Origin: Streptomyces showdoensis
GTDB lineage: Bacteria > Actinomycetota > Actinomycetes > Streptomycetales > Streptomycetaceae
DNA length: 64,000 nt
Direction of reading: 5' to 3'
Assembly: GCF_039535475.1 (NCBI RefSeq)
Contig: NZ_BAAAXG010000026.1
Location: 744,001 to 808,000, forward strand
Part shown: in pieces, positions 9,872 to 19,363 of the stretch
Layout: each line of letters begins with the position of its first letter
How positions within the stretch are numbered: the first letter of the stretch is position 1
Notes under the pieces: model-generated
What the model was told of the DNA's origin: nothing
What the model saw: the letters and a program-made list of their open reading frames with translations, nothing else
Database searches by the model: none
Made by a program: the position numbers and the translations under genes

Positions 9872-10747
9872 ATGTCCTTCGCACCGCTGCGCGCCGCCCT
9901 CGCGACGCTCGTCGCCCTCGCGGCCGTCCTCGTCCTCGGCCTCGGCACCGCCGCGGGCACCGCGCGCGCCGCCGCGCCGCCCGCCGGAAAACCCGCCTTC
10001 CAGCTGCCCTTCGCCTGCGGGACGACCTGGCAGCTCGACACCTGGGGCCACGATCCGGCCGTCGACATCATGGCCGAGGGCAACCCCGGCTCGGACGGCC
10101 GACCCGTGTACGCCTCCGCGCCCGGCACCGTCTCCGCGGCGTACTGGGACGCGGGCTCGGGCAACACCCTCCAGATCAGCCACGGCAACGGCTGGTTCAC
10201 CGCCTACTACCACCTCCAGGAGGCCCCCGACACGTACGTGCGCACCGGGCAGGCCGTCACCGGCGCCACGCTGATCGGCACGGTCGGCAAGACCGGCCGG
10301 AACTCCGGGAACTGGGCCCACCTCCACTACGAGCAGCGCTACCGCGCCTCCGGCGGCTTCACGGACGAGCGCGACCGCGTGCCGGTCCACTTCGACGGCG
10401 TCGAGTACAGCGGCGCCCAGGCCGAGTGGCCCTCCGTCACCAGCCGCAACTGCGCGTCCCCGCAGCCCTGGAGCGGCTGCCCGGCCGGCCACGTCTGCTT
10501 CTGGTCCGGCACCGGCGGCACCGGCACGGTCTGCACGACCGCCGTGAACGTCCCCTCCAGCACCTGCGGCCTGCGCCGGTCCTTCTTCAACAACGGCGAC
10601 CCGCAGCCCGGCTACGACCACGCCTACGTCACCTTCGCCGAGGGCGGCTCGCAGTGCCTGCACCACGGCTGGGCGGAGGGCCGCGGCGACTTCCCCGCGG
10701 GCGGACGCACGATCAGGTCCGTGACCTGGGGCGGAGAGTGCCCCTAG
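9872..10747 (+). CDS. secreted M23 peptidase with I36-like domain
   Basis: Protein of 291 residues with a clear Sec signal peptide (LRAALATLVALAAVLVLGLG, cleavage after ARA-A). The M23 (LytM-type) zinc endopeptidase domain shows HDPAVDIM, supplying the first His and Asp ligands, and WAHLHYEQ, which holds the HxH motif. It should cleave peptidoglycan cross-links or glycyl bonds. The C-terminal about 90 residues, beginning CPAGHVCFW, contain six or more cysteines and FFNNGDPQ. They match the ectodomain of the preceding kinase in pattern. The start is the ATG with AGGAAGG upstream. Three GTACCC hexamers lie at 9813-9830 in the gap before it. Confidence 0.87.
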   Translation: MSFAPLRAALATLVALAAVLVLGLGTAAGTARAAAPPAGKPAFQLPFACGTTWQLDTWGHDPAVDIMAEGNPGSDGRPVYASAPGTVSAAYWDAGSGNTLQISHGNGWFTAYYHLQEAPDTYVRTGQAVTGATLIGTVGKTGRNSGNWAHLHYEQRYRASGGFTDERDRVPVHFDGVEYSGAQAEWPSVTSRNCASPQPWSGCPAGHVCFWSGTGGTGTVCTTAVNVPSSTCGLRRSFFNNGDPQPGYDHAYVTFAEGGSQCLHHGWAEGRGDFPAGGRTIRSVTWGGECP

Positions 10748-10844
10748 GAGTTACGAGGTACCCGGCGGCTCCCCCGGGGCCGATGGTGTGACCGCGCCGC
10801 GAAGAGGCGGCGCGGTCACCGGGGCCGCCTCAGGGGGGACGACG

Positions 10845-11735
10845 ATGGAACGCCTGCTCCGACGGGCCGGCGCGGCCGTGGCGGCGCTGCTGGCGACGGG
10901 TGCCTGTACGGCTCCGGCGCCCGCACCGCCCGCCGCGCCGCCCGCCGCACCCGCCCGCGAACTGACCCAGGCCGAGCGGCTGCGCGTCTCCGACGCGACC
11001 GAGGTGCTGCTCCAGCGGTGCATGCGCCGCGCGGGCTTCTCGTACTGGACGAGCCCCCGGCTCAGCCTGGAGGAGAGCCGCCCGTCCGACTACGTCAACG
11101 ACGACGTGGAGTGGGCGCGGAAGCACGGCTACGGCAGCCGCATCCAGGCGGCGGCGGACCGCTACCGGCGCACCAACCCGAACGGTGCCTACCGGGAGGG
11201 CCTCTCCCCGGAGCGCCGCCGGTCCTACGACGAGGTCCTCGACGGCGGCCGCCGGGCACGGTTGCTCACCGCCCGGATCCCCGGCGGCACCGCGTCCGTC
11301 CACAAGCGGCTCGGCGGCTGCTCGGAAAGCGCCGAGCGGGAGCTGTACGGCGACCCGGACGCCTGGTTCCGCGCCGACAAGACGGTCACCAACCTGCAGC
11401 CGCTGTACGTCTCCCGGATCCTGCGGGACGAACGGTTCACCACCGCCCTCGCGGCCTGGGCCCGGTGCATGGAGCGCGCGGGCTTCGGCTACGCCGATCC
11501 GTCGGCGGCCCGCGAGGCGACGGCCCGGACCGCGGACTTCGCCGCCGAGACGCGCACCGCGGTCGCCGAGGCCCGCTGCGCCCGTGAGACCTCGCTGGCC
11601 GCGGTGGCCCGCGAGCGCCAGTCGCACTACCTGGACTCCCTGCGCGGCACGTACGGGGGCGAGCTCGACGCCCACCGCCGGATGGAGCGCAGGGCCTCGG
11701 AACGGGCGGCCGGCATCACCGGCCCCCGGACCTGA
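10845..11735 (+). CDS. probable lipoprotein, unknown function
   Basis: Protein of 296 residues with AGGGGGGACGACG right before the ATG. A basic N-terminus and hydrophobic stretch end in ATGAC, a weak lipobox, so the mature protein may be anchored through Cys21. An Ala/Pro-rich linker follows, then a charged helical domain (about 45-296) with paired cysteines, for example QRCMRRAGF and ARCMERAGF. This repeats the pattern xRCMxRAGF, so the domain may be an internal duplication. I do not recognise a family. It lies between the M23 peptidase and a small secreted I36-like protein and is probably in the same operon. Confidence 0.75.
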   Translation: MERLLRRAGAAVAALLATGACTAPAPAPPAAPPAAPARELTQAERLRVSDATEVLLQRCMRRAGFSYWTSPRLSLEESRPSDYVNDDVEWARKHGYGSRIQAAADRYRRTNPNGAYREGLSPERRRSYDEVLDGGRRARLLTARIPGGTASVHKRLGGCSESAERELYGDPDAWFRADKTVTNLQPLYVSRILRDERFTTALAAWARCMERAGFGYADPSAAREATARTADFAAETRTAVAEARCARETSLAAVARERQSHYLDSLRGTYGGELDAHRRMERRASERAAGITGPRT

Positions 11736-11772
11736 ACGACCCGTCCGCACCACCGACACCAAGGAGCACAGC

Positions 11773-12234
11773 ATGCGCAGGTTCGGCACGTCCCTCGCCG
11801 CCCTCGGCCTCGCCGTCGCGGGCCTCGTCGCGCCGGCCGCGGTGGCGGAGGCCTCCGCCACGGGCACCGCGAGCAACCACTGCAACGACATCTGGCCGGG
11901 CCGCAACGGCTACGTGTACGCGTACGACGGCGCGTACTGCTACACCCAGCTCGGCCGCGCCGCGGGCGACGACGCGGACTGGAACGCGGCGGGCGGCGGC
12001 TTCGAGAACGCCGGGGACAAGGCCTCGTCCGTGCTCAACGCGGGCTACACCGGCAGTTACTCCATCGTGCAGTTCCACTACCTGACCGGCTACGCCGGCG
12101 GCTACAACTGCCTGAAGGCGGAGGAGTTCTTCGTCGACGACCTCTCCCGCAACACCTTCAGCAGCGGCTACACCATGAACAACAACATCCGCTCCCACCG
12201 CTGGGTGAACGGCTGTGACCGCTGGATGAGCTGA
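11773..12234 (+). CDS. small secreted I36-like cysteine protein
   Basis: Protein of 153 residues with an AAGGAG ribosome site. The signal peptide is about residues 1-28 (LAALGLAVAGLVAPAAVAEA). The mature part, about 125 residues, is rich in Tyr, Asn, Gly and Asp with four cysteines, and includes HCNDIWPGRNGYVYAYDG and SSVLNAGYTGSY. This layout is reminiscent of the I36 inhibitor/crystallin-like modules in the kinase and M23 peptidase encoded upstream. The identification is by pattern only. It is probably the last gene of the island, followed by a strong terminator. Confidence 0.75.
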   Translation: MRRFGTSLAALGLAVAGLVAPAAVAEASATGTASNHCNDIWPGRNGYVYAYDGAYCYTQLGRAAGDDADWNAAGGGFENAGDKASSVLNAGYTGSYSIVQFHYLTGYAGGYNCLKAEEFFVDDLSRNTFSSGYTMNNNIRSHRWVNGCDRWMS

Positions 12235-12244
12235 CCCGCACGGC

Positions 12245-12285
12245 GAGGGCCCGCCGGTACGCGTCACGCGTACCGGCGGGCCCTC
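12245..12285. terminator. bidirectional terminator
   Basis: A perfect 19-bp stem (GAGGGCCCGCCGGTACGCG and its complement) with a 3-base loop lies between the convergent secreted-protein gene and purH. Confidence 0.9.
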
Positions 12286-12304
12286 GGTCCTCCGAGCCCC
12301 GGGC

Positions 12305-13867
12305 TCAGTGGAAGAAGTGGCGCGTCCCGGTGAAGTACATCGTGACGCCGGCCTTGGCCGCGGCCTCGACCACCAGCTCGTCGCGGACCGAGCCGCCGGG
12401 CTGCACGACCGCCTTCACACCCGCGGCGGTCAGGATCTCCAGGCCGTCCGGGAACGGGAAGAACGCGTCGGAGGCGGCGTACGCGCCGCGCGCCCGCTCC
12501 TCGCCGGCCCGCTCGACGGCCAGCTTCGCGGAGTCGACCCGGTTGACCTGGCCCATGCCGACGCCGACCGAGGCACCGTCCTTGGAGAGCAGGATCGCGT
12601 TGGACTTGACCGCGCGGCAGGCCTTCCAGGCGAAGGCGAGCTCGGCGAGCTCCTCGGCGGAGAGCGCGTCGCCGGTGGCGAGGGTCCAGTTCGCCGGGTC
12701 GTCGCCCTCGGCCTGGAGGCGGTCGGTGACCTGGAGCAGGGCACCGCCGTCGACCGGCTTGACCTCGACCGGGTTGGCCGGGGCGCCCTCGGCGCGCAGC
12801 ACGCGGATGTTCTTCTTCTTGGCCAGGACCTCGACCGCGCCGTCCTCGTACGCCGGGGCGACGATGACCTCGGTGAAGATCTCGGCGACCTGCTCGGCCA
12901 TCGCGACCGACACCGGGCGGTTGACGGCGATGACGCCGCCGAACGCGGAGAGCGGGTCGCAGGCGTGCGCCTTGCGGTGCGCCTCGGCGACGTCGGCGCC
13001 GACCGCGATGCCGCACGGGTTGGCGTGCTTGATGATCGCGACGCACGGCTCGTCGTGGTCGTACGCGGCCCGGCGCGCGGCGTCGGTGTCCGTGTAGTTG
13101 TTGTAGGACATCTCCTTGCCGTGCAGCTGCTCGGCCTCGGCGAGGCCGCCCGTGCCGTCGACGTAGAGCGCGGCGCCCTGGTGCGGGTTCTCGCCGTAGC
13201 GCAGCACGTTCTTGCGCGCGTAGGTGGCACCCAGGAAGTCGGGGAAGCCGCTGTCGTCCGCCGCGGCGTAGTCGTCGGCGAACCAGGAGGCCACGGCCAC
13301 GTCGTACGCGGCGGTGTGCTGGAAGGCCAGGGCGGCGAAGCGCTTGCGCTGGGCCAGCGTGAAGCCGCCCGCCTTGACCGCGTCGAGGACCGCGGCGTAG
13401 GCGCCGGGCTCGGTGACGATGGCCACGGACGGGTGGTTCTTGGCCGCGGCGCGGACCATGGAGGGGCCGCCGATGTCGATCTGCTCGACGCACTCGTCCG
13501 GGGTGGCGCCGGAGGCGACGGTCTCGCGGAACGGGTAGAGGTTCACGACGACCAGGTCGAAGGGCTCGACGCCCAGCTCGGCCAGCTGCTCGCGGTGCGA
13601 CTCCAGGCGCAGGTCGGCGAGGATGCCGGCGTGCACGCGCGGGTGGAGGGTCTTGACGCGGCCGTCCAGGCACTCGGGGAAGCCGGTCAGCTCCTCGACC
13701 TTGGTGACCGGGACGCCGGCCGCGGCGATCTTCGAGGCGGTGGAGCCGGTGGAGACGAGCTCGACCCCGGCCTCGTGCAGTCCGAGGGCCAGCTCTTCGA
13801 GCCCCGTCTTGTCGTAGACGCTGACCAGCGCGCGGCGGATGGGCTTAACGGTGTCGTTCACCGACAT
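12305..13867 (-). CDS. purH: AICAR transformylase/IMP cyclohydrolase
   Basis: PurH catalyses the last two steps of IMP synthesis: formylation of AICAR by 10-formyl-THF, then ring closure. The 520 residues are the family length. The N-terminal cyclohydrolase domain begins [19 protein letters not shown] and contains STGSTASKI. The transformylase domain contains the conserved [11 protein letters not shown] and ends GTRHFFH. The ATG at 13867 has GGGACGAAAGG upstream and lies inside the 3' end of purN, a 23-base overlap, so the two are cotranscribed and coupled. Confidence 0.98.
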   Translation of the reverse strand: MSVNDTVKPIRRALVSVYDKTGLEELALGLHEAGVELVSTGSTASKIAAAGVPVTKVEELTGFPECLDGRVKTLHPRVHAGILADLRLESHREQLAELGVEPFDLVVVNLYPFRETVASGATPDECVEQIDIGGPSMVRAAAKNHPSVAIVTEPGAYAAVLDAVKAGGFTLAQRKRFAALAFQHTAAYDVAVASWFADDYAAADDSGFPDFLGATYARKNVLRYGENPHQGAALYVDGTGGLAEAEQLHGKEMSYNNYTDTDAARRAAYDHDEPCVAIIKHANPCGIAVGADVAEAHRKAHACDPLSAFGGVIAVNRPVSVAMAEQVAEIFTEVIVAPAYEDGAVEVLAKKKNIRVLRAEGAPANPVEVKPVDGGALLQVTDRLQAEGDDPANWTLATGDALSAEELAELAFAWKACRAVKSNAILLSKDGASVGVGMGQVNRVDSAKLAVERAGEERARGAYAASDAFFPFPDGLEILTAAGVKAVVQPGGSVRDELVVEAAAKAGVTMYFTGTRHFFH

Positions 13868-14471
13868 GAACCTTTCGTCCCTCAATGCTGTAGCCGTTGC
13901 GGGCGAGCTGCCCCACGACCTCGACGAGCAGCGAGCGCTCGACGTCCTTGATGCGCTCGTGGAGCGCGGCCTCATCGTCCTCGGCCCGGACCTCGACCAC
14001 GCCCTGGGCGATGATCGGGCCGGTGTCGACACCGTCGTCGACGAAGTGGACGGTGCACCCGGTGACCTTCGCCCCGTAGGCGAGTGCGTCACGCACGCCG
14101 TGGGCACCGGGAAAACTGGGGAGCAGCGCCGGGTGGGTGTTCACCACGCGGCCGCCGAAGCGGGCGAGGAACTCCTTGCCGACGATCTTCATGAATCCGG
14201 CCGAGACGACGAGGTCCGGCGCGTACGCGGCGGTGGCCTCGGTCAGCGCGCGGTCCCACTCCTCCCGCGTGCCGTGGTCCTTGACCCGGCAGACGAAGGT
14301 GGGCAGCCCGGCGCGCTCCGCCCGCTCCAGCCCGGCGATCCCGTCGCGGTCGGCCCCGACCGCGACGACCTCGGCGCCGTACCCCTGGGGATCGGCGGCG
14401 ATGGCGTCGAGCAGGGCCTGGAGGTTCGTGCCGGAGCCGGAGACCAGGACGACGAGGCGGGCGGCAGCCAC
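13845..14471 (-). CDS. purN: phosphoribosylglycinamide formyltransferase
   Basis: PurN transfers a formyl group from 10-formyl-THF to GAR, the third step of purine synthesis. The protein has 208 residues from a GTG at 14471. The signature [18 protein letters not shown] is at the N-terminus. The substrate and catalytic segment includes [16 protein letters not shown] (with the catalytic His) and [10 protein letters not shown] (with the catalytic Asp). It overlaps purH by 23 bases. About 200 bases of divergent promoter space separate it from the membrane-protein gene on the plus strand. Confidence 0.97.
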   Translation of the reverse strand: MAAARLVVLVSGSGTNLQALLDAIAADPQGYGAEVVAVGADRDGIAGLERAERAGLPTFVCRVKDHGTREEWDRALTEATAAYAPDLVVSAGFMKIVGKEFLARFGGRVVNTHPALLPSFPGAHGVRDALAYGAKVTGCTVHFVDDGVDTGPIIAQGVVEVRAEDDEAALHERIKDVERSLLVEVVGQLARNGYSIEGRKVHVGERHR

Positions 14472-14688
14472 TGGGTCACTCTTTCCGTGGTGTTTGTGCG
14501 GTCGTACGAACGAATCGCATCCCGCGATACGGGGAACCCTACGAAGGGCTCGGCCGTCAGCAACGATACCGGCACACCGGACGGCCCCCACGGGACGGGG
14601 GCGGGGCCGGGGGGTAGCGTCAGGGTCCGACGACACGCCACAGCAGGCCACACCCGCGCACGACAGACAGAGGGAAGACGTCCAGCAC

Positions 14689-15417
14689 ATGCCGGATCGC
14701 CAGTCCACGAACGACAACAACCCGTTCGCGCCGCCGCCGGAGGGGCGGCCGGACCAGCCGTGGCAGCCGCGGCGCCCAGAGGGCGCCGAGGGCCAAGACG
14801 GCGGGGAGGGCGCGCAGGGCCCGGCGGGCGGGCCGGGCTGGAGCAGCAGCCAGCCGGGGCGTTCCTCCGACGGCTTCGGCCGCCGCCCCGAGCAGCCCTC
14901 CGGCGGCCAGGGCGGCGGACCGGGCGGACCCGAGGGCGGCCAGGGCCCGGGCCTGCGCTGGGATCCGACCGACCCGGCGCAGCGGCGGGCGCGGTACGCG
15001 GTGCTCTCGGGCATGTGGGCGTTCTTCTTCGCGATCTTCAACATCCCCGAGCTGGCCCTGCTGCTCGGCGCCCTGGGCCTGTACTGGGCGATCAGCGCCC
15101 TGCGCACCCGGGTCAAGACGCCCGGGACCCCCGCGAACGCCGCGAACCCGGCGGGCCCCGCGCACCCCGACGGGCCGCCCACGCCGGCCCAGGTCGCGGC
15201 GGCCGCCGGAGCGGCCCGCTCGAAGCGGACCTCGGCCGTCAGCGGCCTGGTCGCGTCCGCGGTCGCCCTGGCGATCGTCGCGAGCGGCTTCGCGATGCAC
15301 CTCGTCTACCGGGACTTCTACGAGTGCCGGGACGACGCCCTGACCAAGCAGGCCCAGCTGGCCTGCAACGACCTGCTGCCGAAGCCGCTGCAGGACACCT
15401 TCGGGGTGCGCGAGTAG
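14689..15417 (+). CDS. membrane protein with disordered N-terminus
   Basis: Protein of 242 residues; the ATG at 14689 has AGAGGGAAGACG upstream. The first 95 residues are Pro/Gly/Gln-rich. Two close hydrophobic segments follow (AVLSGMWAFFFAIFNIPELALLLGAL), then a linker and a third helix (SAVSGLVASAVALAIVASGF). A short tail with two cysteines (YECRDDALTKQAQLACNDLL) ends the protein. I recognise it as a conserved streptomycete protein found beside purN, with no known role. It ends one base from the stop of the convergent DUF6350 gene. Confidence 0.85.
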   Translation: MPDRQSTNDNNPFAPPPEGRPDQPWQPRRPEGAEGQDGGEGAQGPAGGPGWSSSQPGRSSDGFGRRPEQPSGGQGGGPGGPEGGQGPGLRWDPTDPAQRRARYAVLSGMWAFFFAIFNIPELALLLGALGLYWAISALRTRVKTPGTPANAANPAGPAHPDGPPTPAQVAAAAGAARSKRTSAVSGLVASAVALAIVASGFAMHLVYRDFYECRDDALTKQAQLACNDLLPKPLQDTFGVRE

Positions 15418-15418
15418 G

Positions 15419-16972
15419 TCACGTCCCCGCGGCACCGGTCTCGGGCTCCGGCGCCGCGGGCGGGGTCGCCGGCGGTGCGGGGGGCCCGGCGGCGGGCTCC
15501 CAGGCCGCGGGCAGGAAGCCGTAGCCGTCCTGGCCCGTGCCCTCGTCCAGGTCGTCGAGTGCCTCCAGGGCGTCCAGGGCCGCGAGCGCGCCCGCCGGGG
15601 CCGCCGGGGCCGCCTCCTCGGCCGCAGGGGCACCCTTGCCCGCGCCCGGGGGCTCCGTCACCCCGGCCGGTACGGGCAGGGGGCCGACCGCCGCCCCGGC
15701 CCCGACCGGCACCGGGACCGGGACCGGCTTCGCCGCCTCCTTGCGCGCAGGCCGCGGCACCCGACCGCGCAGCCCCCAGGCCCGCACCGCGAGCGCCGTC
15801 GGCACGCCGAGGGCCGAGCCCCACAGCACCGCCGCCGCGCCCGCCGCCCACCACACCGGACCGAAGGCGTCCAGCCGCCCGGCACCGAGCGGGCCGCCCG
15901 CCGCCGCCGCGAGCAGGGCGACGGCAGCCCCGCAGGCCCAGGAGGCGACGAGCGCGGCCTGGACCGCCTCCCGGGCCGACCAGCCGCGGGCGGCACGGCC
16001 CACCAGGCGCCCGAGCAGCAGCACGGCGGTGACCGGGACCGCCGCGGCCGTCCAGTGCAGCCACGTGCCCCGGCCCTCGGCCGGGAGCGCGGCGAGCAGC
16101 GGGAAGTCGGGCAGGGCCGGGGTGCCGGTGAAACCGAGCGGGGTCACCAGGGCACCGGTACCGACCGAGAAGCCGGGGCCGAGGCCGTACGCCGCGCCCC
16201 ACACGACGGCGTTCGGCAGCAGGGCCAGGACCAGCAGCAGCACGGCCGCCCGCCCCGACCACTCCCCCGCGAGGCCGTAGAGGGAGGCCTGGGCGTCGCC
16301 GGCGTGCCAGAGCAGCGAGGCCGCGGCGAGCACCGCGCCGCCGCCGAGCAGGACGGTCAGCGCGAGCCCGGCGGCGCGCAGGGCCACGACGGTCTCCGTC
16401 CGGCCGGGCAGCGGCCTGCCCTGTGCCGTCCAGGCGCCCGCGGCGGCCGCCGCGAGGACGGACAGGGGGGTCACGACCCCGGCGGTGACCAGGTCGGCGG
16501 GCAGCCTCCCGCTCTCCGTGTAGACCACGACCATGGCCGCGACCAGCAGATATCCCCCGGAGACGGCGGCCACGGCCCCGGCGGGGGACGGCACGGGGCG
16601 TCCGTCGTCGGTGTCGAGGGTGTCCCGGGCGGCCCGGTGCGCGAGCCACAGCGGCAGGACCGTGAGCAGCAGCGGGGTGACGCCGAGGGGCGCGGGGGCC
16701 CCGGCCGTCGTGTCGGTGCGGAGCAGGTCGGCGCCGTGGGCGAGCAGCCAGAGCCCGGCGGCCGTGTGCAGGGCCCCGCCGGGGCCGCTGTCCGGGAACG
16801 GGGAGGCGATCCAGGCCGCCGTCACGAGCACGGCGAGCGCGCCGAGCCCGAGGCCCGCGGCGACGCCGCCGCGCACGAAAGCGGTGGCCAGGGCGGCGGA
16901 ACGGGCCCGCTGGGCCGGGGCGTCGGGTGACAACGGCGGGCGGTGCTCGGTCACGTGCGTCACGGGGCCCAT
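15419..16972 (-). CDS. DUF6350 polytopic membrane protein
   Basis: Protein of 517 residues with about 10 hydrophobic segments from residue 30 onward ([20 protein letters not shown] is the first). A Pro/Ala/Gly-rich cytoplasmic tail makes up roughly the last 110 residues. I recognise this as the DUF6350 protein encoded between sucD and purN in streptomycetes. It resembles the membrane part of transporters but lacks motifs I can use. The start could also be a few codons later at a GTG. It is divergent from the HTH/sigma-like gene. Confidence 0.8.
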   Translation of the reverse strand: MGPVTHVTEHRPPLSPDAPAQRARSAALATAFVRGGVAAGLGLGALAVLVTAAWIASPFPDSGPGGALHTAAGLWLLAHGADLLRTDTTAGAPAPLGVTPLLLTVLPLWLAHRAARDTLDTDDGRPVPSPAGAVAAVSGGYLLVAAMVVVYTESGRLPADLVTAGVVTPLSVLAAAAAGAWTAQGRPLPGRTETVVALRAAGLALTVLLGGGAVLAAASLLWHAGDAQASLYGLAGEWSGRAAVLLLVLALLPNAVVWGAAYGLGPGFSVGTGALVTPLGFTGTPALPDFPLLAALPAEGRGTWLHWTAAAVPVTAVLLLGRLVGRAARGWSAREAVQAALVASWACGAAVALLAAAAGGPLGAGRLDAFGPVWWAAGAAAVLWGSALGVPTALAVRAWGLRGRVPRPARKEAAKPVPVPVPVGAGAAVGPLPVPAGVTEPPGAGKGAPAAEEAAPAAPAGALAALDALEALDDLDEGTGQDGYGFLPAAWEPAAGPPAPPATPPAAPEPETGAAGT

Positions 16973-17089
16973 GCTGCCAGCGACACGCGGTTTGCCCTCG
17001 TAACAGGCGAATGGCCGTTGTGTCGCTCAAGATACGTTTATGTACTTTTCGGCCCAGAGCCGCACCGGCTGCACGGGAGGTCGACACCG

Positions 17090-18346
17090 ATGAGCCCGAC
17101 GACTCCGACCGTCCCGCTGCCCTCCCCCAAGGAGCGGCGGCGCCTGCGCGAGGCCCTCTCCCTGAGCGAGGACCAGGTCGCGGAGGCCATGGGCGTGACC
17201 CGCGCCACCGTCCGCTCGTGGGAGACCGGGCGCAGCGCTCCCCGGGGCCGCAAGCGGGAGGCGTACGCCAAGCTGCTCGGCGTGTACGAGGAGCCCACGG
17301 CGCCGCGTACCGAGAAGCCCGCCCGCCCGGCCCCCTCCGCGACCCGCCCCCGCCCGGCCGCCAAGGGCATCGCCCGGCCGCCCAAGGCCCCGGCACCGGC
17401 CGCCCCGGCGCCCGTCCGCCCCCCATCCCACCAGGAGCGGCTGAAACCGGCCCCGCAGCCCGTGGTGGACCCCGTGCAGCCCGCACGGCCCGCGGTGGAG
17501 CCGGCGAGGGAGCCGGTCGCCGCGGTTCCGGTCGCCGCGGAGCCCGGACTCACGCCCGAGCAGGCCTTCGACGCGCTGTACGCGCACGCCGCGCCCGGCC
17601 TGGTCCACCAGACCTATCTGCTCACCGGGCGCCGCAGCCTCTCCCGCGAGTCCGTCGAGCACGCCTTCCAGCACGCCTGGCAGCACTGGCCCGAGGTCGC
17701 CGTCGACCGCGACCCGGCGGGCTGGGTGCGCGCCGCGGCGTACGAGTACGCGCTCTCCCCCTGGCACCGCTTCCGGCGCCGCCACCGGCATCCGGACGCC
17801 GCGCCGACCGAGGCCTCCCGGCGCGCGCTGCTCACGGCGCTCCTGGAGCTGCCCGCGCCGTACCGCCGGACCGTGCTGCTCTACGACGGCCTCGGCCTCG
17901 ACCTGCCCGAGACCGCGGCGGAGACCGAGGCCAGCACCCCGGCGGCCGGCAACCGGCTGCTGCACGCCCGCACCGTCCTCGGGCAGCGGGTACCCGGGCT
18001 CGACGACCCCGCGGCCCTGCAGCGCAGGCTGGGCGCGCTCGTCGCGGAGGCGCCGACGGCGACCCTGCCCGCGGCCCGCAGCGTGCGGACGGGCTGCGAG
18101 CGGCGGAGCCGGCTGCTGACCCGGGCCGTCTTCGGGGTGACGGCGGCGCTCATCGGCGTCACCGCCTTCACCGTGTCGACCGCGCCGACCCAGTACATCC
18201 CGGTGAACGCGCCCGGCGAGATCGTCGAGGGCGTCCCGGTCCGCGGCGGCCCGCAGAAGCTGCGCCCCGAGGACAGGGAGCTGCGCGACCGGCTGCGCTC
18301 CGAGCCGAACCCCGGCCCGGAGCGCCTGATCCCCCGAGCGGAGTAA
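17090..18346 (+). CDS. XRE HTH plus ECF-sigma-like plus TM fusion protein
   Basis: Protein of 418 residues, ATG preceded by GGGAGGTCGACACCG. Residues 10-60 are a helix-turn-helix of the XRE type (LREALSLSEDQVAEAMGVTR then ATVRSWETGR). A Pro/Ala linker of about 80 residues follows. Residues 155-315 resemble an ECF sigma factor: a region-2-like part (AFDALYAHAAPGLVHQTYLL, then WVRAAAYEYAL) and a region-4-like part (LLELPAPYRRTVLLYDGLGL). A membrane helix lies at about 340-365 (FGVTAALIGVTAFTVSTAP), with an extracytoplasmic tail. The membrane anchor is unusual for a sigma-like protein and suggests envelope sensing. It is monocistronic, divergent from DUF6350, and ends at a bidirectional hairpin. 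Confidence 0.8.
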   Translation: MSPTTPTVPLPSPKERRRLREALSLSEDQVAEAMGVTRATVRSWETGRSAPRGRKREAYAKLLGVYEEPTAPRTEKPARPAPSATRPRPAAKGIARPPKAPAPAAPAPVRPPSHQERLKPAPQPVVDPVQPARPAVEPAREPVAAVPVAAEPGLTPEQAFDALYAHAAPGLVHQTYLLTGRRSLSRESVEHAFQHAWQHWPEVAVDRDPAGWVRAAAYEYALSPWHRFRRRHRHPDAAPTEASRRALLTALLELPAPYRRTVLLYDGLGLDLPETAAETEASTPAAGNRLLHARTVLGQRVPGLDDPAALQRRLGALVAEAPTATLPAARSVRTGCERRSRLLTRAVFGVTAALIGVTAFTVSTAPTQYIPVNAPGEIVEGVPVRGGPQKLRPEDRELRDRLRSEPNPGPERLIPRAE

Positions 18347-18374
18347 CGCCGGGCGACGGTCGCCGGGCGCACGC

Positions 18375-18423
18375 GAGCGGGCCCCGCCCCCACCCGGTCT
18401 CCCGGGAGGGGCGGGGCCCGCTC
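18375..18423. terminator. bidirectional terminator
   Basis: GAGCGGGCCCCGCCCC pairs with its complement across a 17-base loop, between the convergent HTH/sigma-like gene and sucD. Confidence 0.85.
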
Positions 18424-18462
18424 GTCTCACGGCCCGGAGGCCGCGTACCGCTGTGCCCGGAT

Positions 18463-19347
18463 TCAGCCCGCGAGGATCGCGCGCGCCAGCTTGGCGGTCT
18501 CGGTCGGGGTCTTGCCGACCTTGACGCCCGCGGCCTCCAGGGCCTCCTTCTTCGCCTGGGCGGTGCCGGAGGAGCCGGAGACGATGGCGCCGGCGTGGCC
18601 CATGGTCTTGCCCTCGGGCGCGGTGAAGCCCGCGACGTAGCCGACGACCGGCTTGGTGACGTTGGCCTTGATGAAGTCGGCCGCACGCTCCTCGGCGTCG
18701 CCGCCGATCTCGCCGATCATGACGATCAGGTCCGTCTCCGGGTCGGCCTCGAAGGCCGCCAGGGCGTCGATGTGCGTGGTGCCGATGACCGGGTCGCCAC
18801 CGATGCCGACGGCGGAGGAGAAGCCGATGTCACGGAGCTCGTACATCATCTGGTACGTCAGCGTGCCGGACTTCGAGACCAGGCCGATGCGGCCCGGCTT
18901 CGTGATGTCGCCCGGGATGATGCCGGCGTTGGACTGGCCCGGGGTGATGAGACCGGGGCAGTTCGGGCCGATGAGGCGGGTCTTGTTGCCCTTCTCCACG
19001 GCGTACGCGTAGAACGCGGCGGAGTCGTGGACGGCGATGCCCTCGGTGATGACCACGGCGAGCGGGATCTCGGCGTCGATCGCCTCGACCACGGCGGCCT
19101 TGGCGAAGGCCGGCGGCACGAAGAGGACCGAGACGTTGGCGCCGGTCTCCTTCATGGCCTCGGCGACGGTGCCGAAGACGGGGATCTCGGTGCCGTCGAA
19201 GTCGACCTTCGTGCCGGCCTTGCGCGGGTTCACGCCACCGACGATGTTGGTGCCGTCACCCAGCATGAGCTTGGTGTGCTTCATGCCCGTGGCACCGGTC
19301 ATGCCCTGGACGATGACCTTGCTGTCCTTGTTGAGGAAGATAGCCAT
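18463..19347 (-). CDS. sucD: succinyl-CoA synthetase alpha subunit
   Basis: The alpha subunit of succinate-CoA ligase, which makes succinate and ATP or GTP from succinyl-CoA in the TCA cycle. It has 294 residues, the family length. The N-terminal CoA-binding domain starts [19 protein letters not shown]. The phosphohistidine segment is GHAGAIVSG near residue 250, in the order expected. The gene starts 16 bases after the sucC stop in the same operon. It ends at a strong hairpin. Confidence 0.98.
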   Translation of the reverse strand: MAIFLNKDSKVIVQGMTGATGMKHTKLMLGDGTNIVGGVNPRKAGTKVDFDGTEIPVFGTVAEAMKETGANVSVLFVPPAFAKAAVVEAIDAEIPLAVVITEGIAVHDSAAFYAYAVEKGNKTRLIGPNCPGLITPGQSNAGIIPGDITKPGRIGLVSKSGTLTYQMMYELRDIGFSSAVGIGGDPVIGTTHIDALAAFEADPETDLIVMIGEIGGDAEERAADFIKANVTKPVVGYVAGFTAPEGKTMGHAGAIVSGSSGTAQAKKEALEAAGVKVGKTPTETAKLARAILAG

Positions 19348-19363
19348 GGCTGTGTCTCGTCCC

